This document shows, piece after piece, positions 9,399 through 18,110 of a DNA stretch of 30,266 bases (the stretch's first letter is position 1; every line of letters begins with the position of its first letter). The DNA is from Bremia lactucae (taxonomy: Eukaryota > Oomycota > Peronosporomycetes > Peronosporales > Peronosporaceae), in the NCBI RefSeq assembly GCF_004359215.1, contig NC_090615.1, positions 4,225,952 to 4,256,217 on the forward strand, read 5' to 3'. Under the pieces are notes generated by a model that worked only from the letters and a program-made list of their open reading frames with translations, was not told where the DNA came from and did no database searches. Made by a program: the position numbers and the translations under genes.

Positions 9399-9811
9399 AC
9401 AATCATGTCTTGGAACGATTGGCCGGGTTGATTTAGACTTAAATCAATCAATGGAGCTAATGTCTTATTGCATCCATAATACCAAATTTGGTATTATTGG
9501 AACTAAGTCAAAAATTAATGAAGATAATAATTTTGTATTTATTTATTTATTTTCTCTCATTGGAAATAATATTTTTATTCCTCTTGTAGGAAATAATACT
9601 TATGTTTGGGACAGTTTTCTGCACCTATAGCACAGTAATATTGGCTAAAAAAGACGTTCCATGTGGGCGTTGGTAGCTGTACTATTTTGCAATACACCGC
9701 ATGTGAACGACCAAAACTGCGCGCGATTGCTGGAAATAAATCTTAGGGGGAAAGATAATTAGCATATGTGAGGAAACTTCTGTTTTCCGAAATGTCAGCA
9801 GAAACGATCAG
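9399..9811. other. Gene-free spacer between L1 LTR and effector gene
   Basis: Unique, AT-rich DNA with no convincing reading frame. It holds local inverted repeats such as AATACCAAATTTGGTATT near 9478-9495. It would contain the effector promoter, so the LTR edge lies about 450 bp from the start codon. Confidence 0.6.
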
Positions 9812-9824
9812 TTCAGCTTTCGCC
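9812..9824 (+). promoter_or_regulatory. Possible oomycete initiator-like element
   Basis: TTCAGCTTTCGCC lies 27-39 bases before the effector start codon. Oomycete core promoters often carry an initiator of TCA-TTY type followed by a short T-rich element near the transcription start, with short 5' UTRs. The match is loose; the same sequence lies in unit 2 at 21839-21851. Confidence 0.3.
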
Positions 9825-9850
9825 ATCAAAATCATAAGTAAGACATTATA

Positions 9851-10243
9851 ATGCGCTTTGTTCTCGTCATTTTTATGACTGCAGCCACAATATGTGCAAG
9901 TCGGGAGACCATTTCGGTTGAAAAGGATGGCGAACATGATAAACTTTTGGTAATAACTTCAACAACTCGCTACCTCAAGGAAGATTATGGTGCCGTCTCC
10001 AATTCGCGGCTTTTGCGCGTCAGCGTCGGCTCCAACCAAAGTGGAACCATGCAAGACGAAGCGGACATTGGCGAAGACTCCTACATGGATACTGTGTACT
10101 TTAAGCTCTGGCGTTTGATTGGCAAGACGCCTGGTGAGGTATACACCGACTCATTCGGTACCATGGACCCAGCCTCTGCTGCCCAGAACCCAAGCTATAA
10201 TAGGTATATTCGATACAAACGATACTACAATAATCATCATTAG
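9851..10243 (+). CDS. RxLR-type secreted effector candidate, copy 1
   Basis: Intact single-exon gene of 130 residues. Residues 1-17 (MRFVLVIFMTAATICAS) form a short hydrophobic signal peptide with likely cleavage near A16-S17. A perfect RxLR motif, RLLR, is at 53-56, within the usual distance from the N-terminus, and an acidic patch DEADIGED at 69-76 stands where dEER-type motifs occur. A variant RYLKED is at 40-45. The C-terminal part reads FKLWRLIGKTPGEVY (84-98) and NPSYNRYIRYKRYY (113-126), resembling one W-motif and one Y-motif of the WY fold of oomycete effectors, whose products act inside plant cells. The RxLR call is strong; the WY call is inference. No cysteine lies in the mature part. 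Copy 2 differs at residue 10 (T here, I there). Host target is unknown. Confidence 0.85.
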   Translation: MRFVLVIFMTAATICASRETISVEKDGEHDKLLVITSTTRYLKEDYGAVSNSRLLRVSVGSNQSGTMQDEADIGEDSYMDTVYFKLWRLIGKTPGEVYTDSFGTMDPASAAQNPSYNRYIRYKRYYNNHH

Positions 10244-11484
10244 AGCTTTTTCAATCCTGGCAAAGGACAAGTTTGATTTGGCAAATTGGTCAGAATTTTA
10301 TTCATGTGTGTATGTTTTCAATCACGTTTTTTTTATTTCTTTGGAAAGCGCAGTTATAATGTGATTTGGTCAATGCTAGCAGAGGCTGTGCTGCTGTGAG
10401 CTTGCCGCGCTATCACTGATAAGAATTTTGCCGCTTTTCATTGTGCAAGCGCTTTACTTGATAAAGATAATATAATGCCATCAATTACTTCGTTTTAGCG
10501 TTTATGACATTGTCTCCTTGACGCTTTGTCTCAAGCAATTTTAATTGTTAACCAGTCAACAGTTAATGCTCACGTCATTTACGTTTTATAGCTCAACGCA
10601 GCAAATCATAGCGCTTTAGCGTCAATTTTTAAGATAAATCGAATGAGCAAAAGTCTTAGAATAGTGCTTGATCATGCTCGAGAAATGCCATTGAAAAGTC
10701 TGATGAACAATAAAAACTAAAATAGACCAATTTCGACATTGCATGATTTCACTAGCTGTTCTAAGCGTTCTGCTCTTCTCCATCTCCTCCGACGACTAGC
10801 CTGATATTATGACTTATTTCAAAATCGAAAAGCTTTAAAAAAAATGTTAATCGTCGTGTGTAGGCCGTATTTTTGACTTTCTTGTATACAATGTATCTGA
10901 AGAAAAGGTGTATTTTGATACGTTCTCCAACAATGGTTTCTCTTTGCCATTGCTATAAAAAGTCGAGCCAAATTAGACAACTTTAGTATAGGAAATTAAA
11001 TAGAGACAGGTGATATTAGTATGGGAATTTAAACAGGTGATATCAGTATGGTTAGACCGGGCGGTGGTGGCTAGGTGGCTTTACAAACCGATACGGTTTT
11101 GATGAGCTAATTTAATCTACTTTGCTTGTATCGTCCGTCTTCAAGCATTAAGAGTCATCTTTTGTGGTAACGCGCCCGCCACAACCTGCTGCATACGCGG
11201 CAGCTTGTATAAAATTTGCGACACTGACAAGCAAGCCAGCTATTGCTGTCTCACACCATCACGCTAATAAAAGGAACTGATCGACATCCTTCGAAATTGC
11301 GTGGAAATTGAATTAGAGCTTGTAAATCACACAAGGAACGTTTCTGGAACGCTAGAAGAATGTCGCATCAATTAATGTTTTGGAAATGTGAAGAAATCAT
11401 CTCGGTTGATGAGAAATGATACGTGTTATATTTGATTCAGATTGCAAACACGTGACACAAGCACATCAAGCTTAAAACCGCCCG
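10244..11484. other. Intergenic spacer between effector and dehydrogenase
   Basis: About 1.24 kb with no supported gene. Almost identical in unit 2 (22271-23511). It contains the imperfect direct repeat at 11006-11051 and a TATAAAA-like string at about 11207-11213. No retroelement domain is seen. Confidence 0.6.
11006..11051. repeat. Short direct repeat, 27-bp period
   Basis: ACAGGTGATATTAGTATGG (11006-11024) recurs as ACAGGTGATATCAGTATGG (11033-11051), 18 of 19 bases alike. It lies upstream of the dehydrogenase gene and is kept in unit 2 at 23033-23078. Function unknown. Confidence 0.7.
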
Positions 11485-13315
11485 ATGCTTCGCCAGACAT
11501 TGCGCAGTAGCAAAGTTGTTGTGTTTGGCCGCTCTGGCTTCATTTCCTTATCTTCGCGTGACTATTCGACCTTAAAAGAATACGATTACATTATTGTTGG
11601 GGCTGGTTCTGCTGGTTGTGTGCTCGCCAATAGGCTAAGTGTCGACAATAGCAAAAATGTCCTGTTGCTAGAGGCCGGGCCCAGTGATCGCGATCGCTGG
11701 GACTCTTTCCTCATAAAAATGCCAGCGGCTGTTCCTTTCAACCTCGCGAATGATAGATACAATTGGAATTATGCTACTGAGCCACAAGAATTTCTGAATA
11801 ACCGAAGAATGAGGTATCCGGGTGGGCGTGTCCTAGGCGGATCATCGTCTCTTAACGCCATGATTTACTGTAGAGGTCATGCAAAAGATTACGATGAGTG
11901 GCAGACAAAAGGGGCGGAAGGGTGGAGCTATGCGGACTGCTTGCCCTACTTTAAGCGGTCCGAAAACCACAAGCTTGGTGCTGATGCCTACCGTGGTGGT
12001 AATGGTCCGCTCCACGTCGTAAGGAATACACAAAAAGATCAGCCACTGTTTCAAGCATTCCTTGACGCTGGCGTCGAAGCAGGATACCCATTCACAGATG
12101 ATCTGAATGGGTATCAACAGGAAGGTTTCGGATGGCACGACTTGACTATCCACAATGGCCAACGATGGAGCACCTCCGCAGCTTATTTGCACCCAGTGCT
12201 ACATCGCGCAAACTTGACTGTAATGACTGAAACGTATGTTAATAAAGTGCTGTTTAGTGGCGAAAAAGCAATTGGTGTTGAGATCGAAGATAGTCGAACC
12301 AAAGTCGTTTCAAACATATCAACGACCAATGAAGTGATTCTTTCGGGAGGAGCCATTAACAGTCCTCAACTGCTTATGCTCTCAGGAATTGGCGATGGCG
12401 ATCATTTAAAGCAACTTCAAGTGCCGATTGTCCATCACTTGCCAGCCGTCGGAAATCACATGGAAGATCATATTGGTGTTCATATGCAAATTGCGTGCAA
12501 ACAGCCTCTGACTCTCTACCGTGCATCGAAACGATACCCCCACAATGTTCTTAAGATTGCGTACGAGTGGGCAACGTCAAAGACTGGACCGGGTGCGTCT
12601 TCCCACTGCGAAGTAGGTGGCTTCATACGAACGTACGTCACTCGAGTTCGCTAAATGACGTTGATTGTAAAAGCTAACTTTTCATGCTGCCATCAGTGCT
12701 TCGGAAAAACACCAGCCAGACCTGCAGATTATATTCAGTCCTTGCGCTGTAGATCTACGTTCTCAACTACGCGAAGACATTGGCCACGCGATGACTGGAT
12801 ACATTTGTCTGTTACGAGGCTCAAAGAATGGCACACTACGGCTACGCAGCGCCAATTCTCGTGATTATCCCCGCATAGATCCAAAGTATTTAGCTCAAGA
12901 AGAAAATCGAACTTCACTTCGAGAAAGCGTCAAGCTCATGCGTGAAATCTTTGCGCAAAGTGCATTTGAAGACTTTAGAGGCAAGGGAATTTCTCCCAAA
13001 GACACGGTACAGTCAGACGACCAAATTGACGCGTGGGTTCGTAAATATGCAGGACCTGCATATCACGTGGCGTGTACTGCGCGCATGGGAATTGACGAGA
13101 ACTCGGTTGTTGACCCGCAGACTCGTGTCCACGGAATCGAAGGACTTCGTGTTGTCGACGCGTCCATTATGCCAAATATTGTGAGTGGCAACACAAACGC
13201 AGCTGTCATTATGATTGCAGAAAAAGCGGCTGATTTGATATTAGGGAAACCTGCTCTGCCAAAGATTGACGCTCCAGTGTACGAGCCTAGCAATTGGAGA
13301 AAACGTCAACGTTAA
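11485..13315 (+). CDS. CHDH: Mitochondrial choline dehydrogenase (GMC oxidoreductase), copy 1
   Basis: Two exons, 11485-12632 and 12697-13315, give 588 residues, the usual family size. It would oxidise choline to betaine aldehyde with FAD at the mitochondrial inner membrane, the first step to glycine betaine. Residues 1-30 are basic and Ser-rich, fitting a mitochondrial presequence. The FAD-binding GAGSAG is at 39-44 with E at about 63 closing the Rossmann motif. GMC signature 1 (GRVLGGSSSLNAMIY) is at 114-128 and signature 2 (GAINSPQLLMLSGIG) at 289-303. The catalytic pair is H506 (AYHVACTARMG) and N550 (SGNTNAA), 44 residues apart as in choline oxidase. Across the splice, frame and family pattern continue (HQPDLQIIFSP). 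Copy 2 differs only at residue 170 (R here, H there). Substrate could be another alcohol of this family. Confidence 0.9.
12633..12696 (+). other. CHDH: Intron of choline dehydrogenase copy 1 (64 nt)
   Basis: Donor GTACGT at 12633-12638, branch-like CTAAC at 12674-12678, pyrimidine-rich run, acceptor CATCAG ending at 12696. Exon 1 ends in phase 2; the first base of exon 2 completes a Thr codon (383), and the frame then runs without stop to 13315. Reading through would stop at 12652-12654, so the intron is needed for the conserved C-terminal half. Identical in copy 2. Confidence 0.88.
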
Positions 13316-13569
13316 TTTTGGAAGATTGACAAAATATTGCAGTTTTGATAAATGGACACGTAATGGTCTGATAATCATTTCTGCAGCACGCAGAATACTT
13401 GATTTACTAAAATACGTCATAAGCTTAGTAAAACATAATAGTATTGAATCACATTGCAACAGAAATATCGATTTCGACTCCTGATTAGCTGAAAAGGATC
13501 ATCGTTTTCATACTACCAAAGCCATCTCCATCGCCAATATAAATTATCATGGTGATGGCAAAGCGTCCA
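13316..13569. other. 3' flank of dehydrogenase up to the L2 LTR
   Basis: About 250 bases of AT-rich DNA. No gene or clear terminator motif seen. The same flank and the same LTR insertion point (TCCAT before TGTAACGG) occur in unit 2. Confidence 0.5.
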
Positions 13570-14023
13570 TGTAACGGGGTGTATCGCAACATGAAATTAA
13601 CACTTAAAGGCTATTAATTAATATATTATCTAAAAGGTAGATAATGTTCGAAGGATGTTACTTTTAATAGTAATGTTCAGAATTCTTATCCATAAATAGG
13701 TATATACCATTATATCTATTTATTTCGCAGACTAATCAGCTGTAGAGATAAACAAAAAAGAGATAGAGATAAGACAAGTAAGAATTCTATTGCATGTTTA
13801 GTATTAGTTTATAATTAAGTTAGCATTTACAAGATAGATGGAAGAGATACTTAATTGTATTAATACAGTTTTCATTTTAAGCCTCCTTGAGCTAGTTACC
13901 TTAAAGAGAAGTCTTCCTCTGCACGTACTAATGTACGTGAAATAACGTAAGGCACCACTCGCAACTGAAGCAGTGCGAAGTGGACTTGTACTGAAGCAGT
14001 ACAAGTCGTAGTGCCCCGTTACA
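13570..14023 (+). mobile_element. L2 LTR (subtype a), unit 1
   Basis: Starts TGTAACGGGG and ends CCCCGTTACA, perfect 10-bp terminal inverted repeats with TG...CA ends, 454 bp. It is followed by a primer-binding-like leader, so it is a 5' LTR of a plus-strand element whose body is lost. It holds paired palindromes CACGTAC...GTACGTG (13922-13939) and CTTGTACTG...CAGTACAAG (about 13985-14006). Confidence 0.92.
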
Positions 14024-14041
14024 CCTGGTAGCACTTTGAGG
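14024..14041 (+). promoter_or_regulatory. Primer-binding site after L2 LTR, unit 1
   Basis: CCTGGTAGCACTTTGAGG directly after the LTR end, matching the layout at 26045 (CCTGGTAGCACTTTGTAG). The leader continues for only 47 bases before an inverted LTR starts. Confidence 0.65.
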
Positions 14042-14070
14042 GTCTAGACCAAGGCTTCGAAAAGAGAAAA

Positions 14071-14498
14071 TGTAACGGGGCACTACTGACTTGTACTGCT
14101 TCAGTACAAGTCCACTTCGCACTGCCTCAGTGTGAGCGGTGCCTCACGTCATTTCACGTATACTAGTATGTGCAGAGTAAAACTCTCTTTAAAATACTTG
14201 CTTTGAAGAGGTTTATATAAAACTGTATTTTATATTAGTTAGCTCTTCCGTTTCTATCTATTTAATACTAACTTAATTATAAATTAATACAAAACATGTA
14301 ATAAAGTCTTATCTGTCTCTCTCTTTGCGCGCGTCCAGCGCTGACTGGACCGTGGAGAAAGTAGATATCATGGTCTATATCTACCAATGAATCAGAATAT
14401 TACCATGTAAAGTAATTTGTCTAAATATTATCTACCTTTTAGATAATATATTAATTAACAACTTTTAAGTGTTATTTCATGTGACGATACACCCCGTA
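14071..14498 (-). mobile_element. L2 LTR (subtype b), inverted
   Basis: On the plus strand it runs from TGTAACGGGGCACTAC (14071) to CGATACACCCCGTAGC (about 14498), so it is an L2 LTR on the minus strand. The ends match the LTR at 13570, but the middle carries a different block (CTTTCTCCACGGTCCAG, CGCTGGACGCGCGCAAAG on the minus strand) shared with the LTR at 28229. Together with 13570-14023 it forms an inverted LTR pair around 47 bases. Confidence 0.88.
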
Positions 14499-14565
14499 GC
14501 CCCCCTTAAACGAAAATCAGTCTGACTGTCATTGGATAGAGTGGTCATTATAACACCACTTAATT
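14499..14565 (-). promoter_or_regulatory. Polypurine tract and 3' untranslated end of an L2-type element
   Basis: The minus strand reads TTTAAGGGGGG directly before the LTR start at 14498. The sequence further right (AAGTGGTGTTATAATGACCAC on the minus strand, last 20 bases) matches the plus-strand copy at about 28160-28228. This marks 14071-14498 as a 3' LTR whose body should lie to the right. Confidence 0.6.
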
Positions 14566-14581
14566 GAATACGATGAAATGG

Positions 14582-15809
14582 CTGTGCTCGGGCGAGTCCC
14601 CCCGTGGAAGATGATCACTCTGGTGACGTAAGTATGCGTCAACAGGAACTTATTGGTCGGGAAGGGAAGAGTGCTGCCTGGTTGTGCTTGTTTGCATCAC
14701 CAGGAATGGAGTGTCTCTAGGAATCGCTCCAAGGGCCAAATTCACATTACAATCAGCATGAACCAACAGGGAAGGGACCGCAATACGTTGCGGTTTGCTC
14801 CTGAGAAGAGGCCTTGGTTGCCTACTAAGGGATGCCTAATTTGTTCGTCTAATATGACCAACGATCGATATCATATTCCGTTATTCGACTCATCCAGGCT
14901 TCATAAGCGTGGTGAGGATGAACGAAATTTTTCATCGAATACCTTTTCCGGCATCGGTTGTACTTTTGTAAGCGGGCAAAGGATGTCAAGCCTTTATTCC
15001 AAGCTTGAGCAGCCTTTGTACAGAATGTGAAGAACATAGGCCGTGAGGTTTGGCTTGACAAGCTAAATGCTTTCTGTGAACGGTTCGAAAAACGGACCGT
15101 AGTCGGTGCACGCTATAAGTTGCACTAAATATCTAGATAGGCAGGGATAATTTGTCTTTCGTGGGAAAACTCATGTCCATGCTATTTTAAGGGTGTAGGT
15201 CATGCCCCCCTAAGGAAGCATATTCTCTTAAAGATCCTCATTGGAGGACGCTCATCTCTTACGAGATGCGTCAAGGGATTGAGAACCTCGAAGCCTTTTA
15301 CGAGCGCGGGAAGCGCTCGTTCTCCGATGGACCATCTGTCGAGGAGGATGGGTCTCGTCAAAACGCTTCTCACCACTCGAATCCGTCAATGGATGTGGAG
15401 CGGGAGGAAAAATCGGGTTCGCCTCGTCTGACGAACCCAAAAGGACATCGTGATTTGGATCACACCCTTTATTTATTTGAGGAAGGACATTGATCACGAG
15501 CGGTTCCGTCGCCGCGAGTTAGCGGTGACGGTTGGAAACGTTTCTCGTGACGAATTGATAAATTGTGCGCAGGTTGCGACTGATCAACTGGCGAACGAAT
15601 AGACATATCAATCCCTTCAAAAAGAGCCGGTGACAGCTCGTCCGAAGATCTCTTCCTTGGAGGAAAGCGTGGATCGTCTGGTTCATGAGAATCATACTCG
15701 GTTCCGAGACCATAAGGCTTTGGCTGATGCCCTAGACCGTTCCGCTGTAATCTGGAATCAGAAGAAGCCTCGTAATGCTGCTAGAAAATTCTGTGCTCGG
15801 GCGGGTCCC
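14582..15809. repeat. 19-bp direct repeats flanking a 1.2-kb coding remnant
   Basis: CTGTGCTCGGGCGAGTCCC at 14582-14600 and CTGTGCTCGGGCGGGTCCC at 15791-15809 agree at 18 of 19 bases. They bracket the plus-strand remnant. Far longer than the 4-6 bp target duplications of gypsy insertions; origin unknown. Confidence 0.6.
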
Positions 15810-15832
15810 TACCTTTTTGAATAAGAGCCACC
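14653..15832 (+). pseudogene. Unassigned degenerate plus-strand coding remnant
   Basis: Plus-strand stretches in three frames: 14653-15030 (with RPWLPTKGCLICSS and DRYHIPLFDSS, a Cys/His-bearing segment), about 15030-15126 (NIGREVWLDKLNAFCERFEK), 15266-15493, and about 15490-15830 (DHERFRRRELAVTVGNVSRD, then SSLEESVDRLVHENHTRF, charged and helical). At least one in-frame TAG (about 15600) and several frameshifts break it. I do not recognise the family; a gag-like protein is possible. On the opposite strand, 15430-15370 reads IFPPAPHPLTDSSGEKRF, which resembles the linker before the chromodomain of oomycete gypsy elements, so part of this region may be minus-strand pol instead. Confidence 0.4.
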
Positions 15833-15844
15833 CTCAAACAAGGT

Positions 15845-16430
15845 GGGTGGGTATACTTAGGTGGCGTAAGCCATTCTCGAAACAATGGTGTATGCTTTGT
15901 AGAAGCATGCACTGGGACTGTTGATGGCAAATTCTACCATCGACAAGAACTCGCTCCAACTCTAAGAAGGTGGACGTATCTGCGAAGTATTTCTCCGAGG
16001 ATACGGCTTTGCACGCTCCTTCTGACCATCTGTTCAGGATGTCCAGGTGTTGACATTTTCAACTGTTCCAAGTGATTTGAACATATTTTGCCAAAAATTC
16101 TGCCGTGAATTTAGGGTCTCGATCTGAGACCGGTTCGCGGGATAACCCATGGAGTCGGAATATCGTGTCAATCAAGACACGAGCACAGCCTTTGGCTGTG
16201 GTCGACTCCGGGACGACAGCAAGATGAACCATCTTGCTAAAACTATCAACAAAAACAAGAAAACCATTATTCTTGTGAGGTCTTCGGGAATCCGAAGACA
16301 AAGTCCATAGATACGGACTGCCAACACTCTGCCGGAACAGGCAGAGGTTGTAACGGAGCCCGATATGAAGCACTGGACTTCACCCGTTGGCAAATTTTGC
16401 AAGCAGGCCAGTAGAAGTCGCGACTTATGG
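15845..16430 (-). pseudogene. Integrase core of element B, truncated
   Basis: The minus strand 16373-16059 reads FLVFVDSFSKMVHLAVVPES (first catalytic Asp), IDTIFRLHGL and VSDRDPKFTAEF (second Asp). After frameshifts, WSEFLSMVEFAINS appears at about 15955-15910. The stretch holding the catalytic Glu is frameshifted and the C-terminal tail is gone. Confidence 0.8.
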
Positions 16431-16765
16431 TGATATAGGTTTTCTCACGTCCACGATGCCCACTTATTGGTGCATCGTGGCACTCATACATGATGCGTAA
16501 ACGCAAATCGTTTTGGGTGGCGCCAGCAAAAAAATACTTAATACATTGACTCATTGCGTTCGTGTATCGATCTGTTGAGGATCGATCCAACTTCGACAAT
16601 TCTTCTAAGGATTGCTGGGATGGATTCTTAAGGTAATCTATCAACCCTTTAAGAGCCTTATCTTCTTAATAAGCTCTTCTAACGTCGTCGGGTATTGTTA
16701 AAGACGGAACACTTATTGTTGCAACAGTGGCCTTATGCTCACTGATCGCTTGCGCAGCCGGCTCA
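16431..16765 (-). pseudogene. RNase H-integrase linker and zinc-binding region of element B
   Basis: The minus strand 16644-16267 reads IDYLKNPSQQSLEELSKLDR, SSTDRYTNAM, RLRIMYECHDAPISGHRGRE, FYWPACKICQRVK: the HHCC-type N-terminal region of the integrase, with the second half shortened (CKICQ close to FYWP). In element A the corresponding linker lies on the opposite strand. Confidence 0.75.
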
Positions 16766-16769
16766 AAAT

Positions 16770-17330
16770 CGAGTTGGCGCGAAAGGGCACCAGTGACGAC
16801 GTAAAGTCGTTCTGGTTTATAACCCACGGAGAAGTTTTACTCTGCGAAGAAAGACAACCATCTCGCCATTCTTTGCGAGAGGTGTGGACTGTTTACGGCC
16901 GCGCGTAAAGACGCGTGGTCCCTATATACACTAAACGGTCCATCTCCCAAGCGATAGACCCTAAACTTAGCCAGTGTGTTTTCGTGGTAAGGAATTTCTT
17001 GTCATCCACTGGATAGGTCCGTTCAGCTGCTTGAAGTTGGCGCGATTGATAACAGACGACGCGCTCTGCGCCGTCTGTATTGTATTGCATAAACGCACAG
17101 CCGATTGCAAAGTCGCTGCGTCACAGACCACATGAGAAGGTCGGTCTTGGTCCGCAATCACCAGGATTGGTCACTGCATCAAGTTTGCCTGATACCCTAA
17201 AAAAGGCTGACAATCAGCATTCCATGACTACTTAGCATTTTTCTTCAGTAAAGTAGAAAAATGTACTGTCATTTCGGCATAATTGCGTGAGTATACGCTG
17301 CTGAGCCGAGGAAATTTCGAAGTCCCTTTA
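16770..17330 (-). pseudogene. RNase H of element B
   Basis: Minus frames read DQDRPSHVVCDAATLQSAVR (17150-17090) and MQYNTDGAERVVCYQSRQLQ (17090-17030), then VDDKKFLTTKTHW, the catalytic neighbourhoods seen in element A. The frame is broken in at least two places. A perfect 9-bp inverted repeat at 17236-17244 / 17255-17263 stands at the same place as a different 11-bp one in element A. Confidence 0.75.
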
Positions 17331-18110
17331 CATCGACTGGCTCAGGCCAATCGGCAATCGCCTTGATATTTTCCGGATCCGGGCGCACACCGTGTTTACC
17401 CACAATGTACACAAGAAGTGGTATTTCGCTTGCATCGAATATACACTTCTTGAGATTTGCATACAACTTGTGCTTACGCATAAGTGTACGAATCTTTCGG
17501 CGTGGGTACGATGTACTTCAACGTCCGACTTTCCATTCATGGCTCTGCTATGGACGAAGACATCATCAAAATAACTTGGTGCGAACTCCCCCACCGATCT
17601 CAACAGATTGGTTACACATCTGATAAATGTCGCAGGGGCATTACTAAGTCCCTTTGGCATGACTGGCCACTCTCATAGCATAGGGGGTGCCTATGCTGTG
17701 AACGAGATATCTTGTTCACGCATAAGGATTTGATACAATCCAACCATCACATCCATTGACGAAACGAAAATGCTCTTTGACATACCATCAATGATTACGT
17801 CTTTTCGTGGTATCGGCGTTTGAGCCGTATCGTTGCAGCGTTCAATTTATTCAGTACATGCACACTGCCTTCCTCCTAATGCTTTACACACACAGAACAT
17901 CGGATAGCTATGTGGGGGAGATGATTCCCTCACATGACCCGCTTCTAAACGATCGGCAAAGAATTTGTTGATCGATATACTTGTTCATGAGGCAACGGCC
18001 GTTGCTTCATGACACAGTATACGAACCTGGGATTAGGTCGATTTCGTGTATGAGTGCCTTTATCCTTAGGCAACTCGCAGGTACTAAATTAGGAAAGACA
18101 TCCTTAAATT
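17269..18110 (-). pseudogene. Reverse transcriptase of element B
   Basis: The minus strand 18100-18007 begins LTEFKDVFPNLVPASCLRIK. Minus 17660-17328 reads PKGLSNAPATFIRCVTNLLR and SYFDDVFVHSRAMNGKSDVE with the YxDD catalytic box; minus 17481-17269 continues HKLYANLKKCIFDASEIPLL and VRPDPENIKAIADWPEPVDV. Three frames are used. Confidence 0.85.

Larger units (their letters stand above)
8380..14037. repeat. Segmental duplication, unit 1
   Basis: Near-identical to about 20399-26058 at an offset of 12,019-12,027 bp. It begins inside gag of element A and ends in the leader after the L2 LTR. The genic middle (9400-13569) shows only scattered single-base differences, whereas the L1 LTR has several indels. 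Outside these limits the two flanks are clearly different: gag on the left falls to rough similarity, and the right flanks are unrelated. Confidence 0.92.

Noticed and set aside
9743..9937. Minus-strand 64-codon frame over the effector start
   Set aside because: Antisense to the signal peptide region, no start context or motif.
10119..10364. Second plus-strand frame overlapping the effector 3' end
   Set aside because: Out of frame with the effector and running into AT-rich flank; conserved between units only because everything there is.
11166..11190. Possible LTR relic between the two genes (AACGCGCCCGCCACAAC resembles an L1 LTR segment near 1668)
   Set aside because: Only about 16 of 17 bases and no extension either side; chance or very old, not enough to call.
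11842..12192. 116-codon minus-strand frame inside the dehydrogenase (also 23869-24219)
   Set aside because: Antisense shadow of a strongly conserved coding exon; no family resemblance of its own.
12655..12864. Separate small gene right after the first dehydrogenase frame
   Set aside because: It overlaps the intron and exon 2 in another frame; the spliced dehydrogenase explains the sequence fully.
13570..14498. A foldback (inverted-repeat) DNA transposon made of the two facing LTRs
   Set aside because: Each half has LTR ends, a primer-binding site or polypurine tract, and they belong to different subtypes; two LTRs in opposite orientation is the simpler reading.
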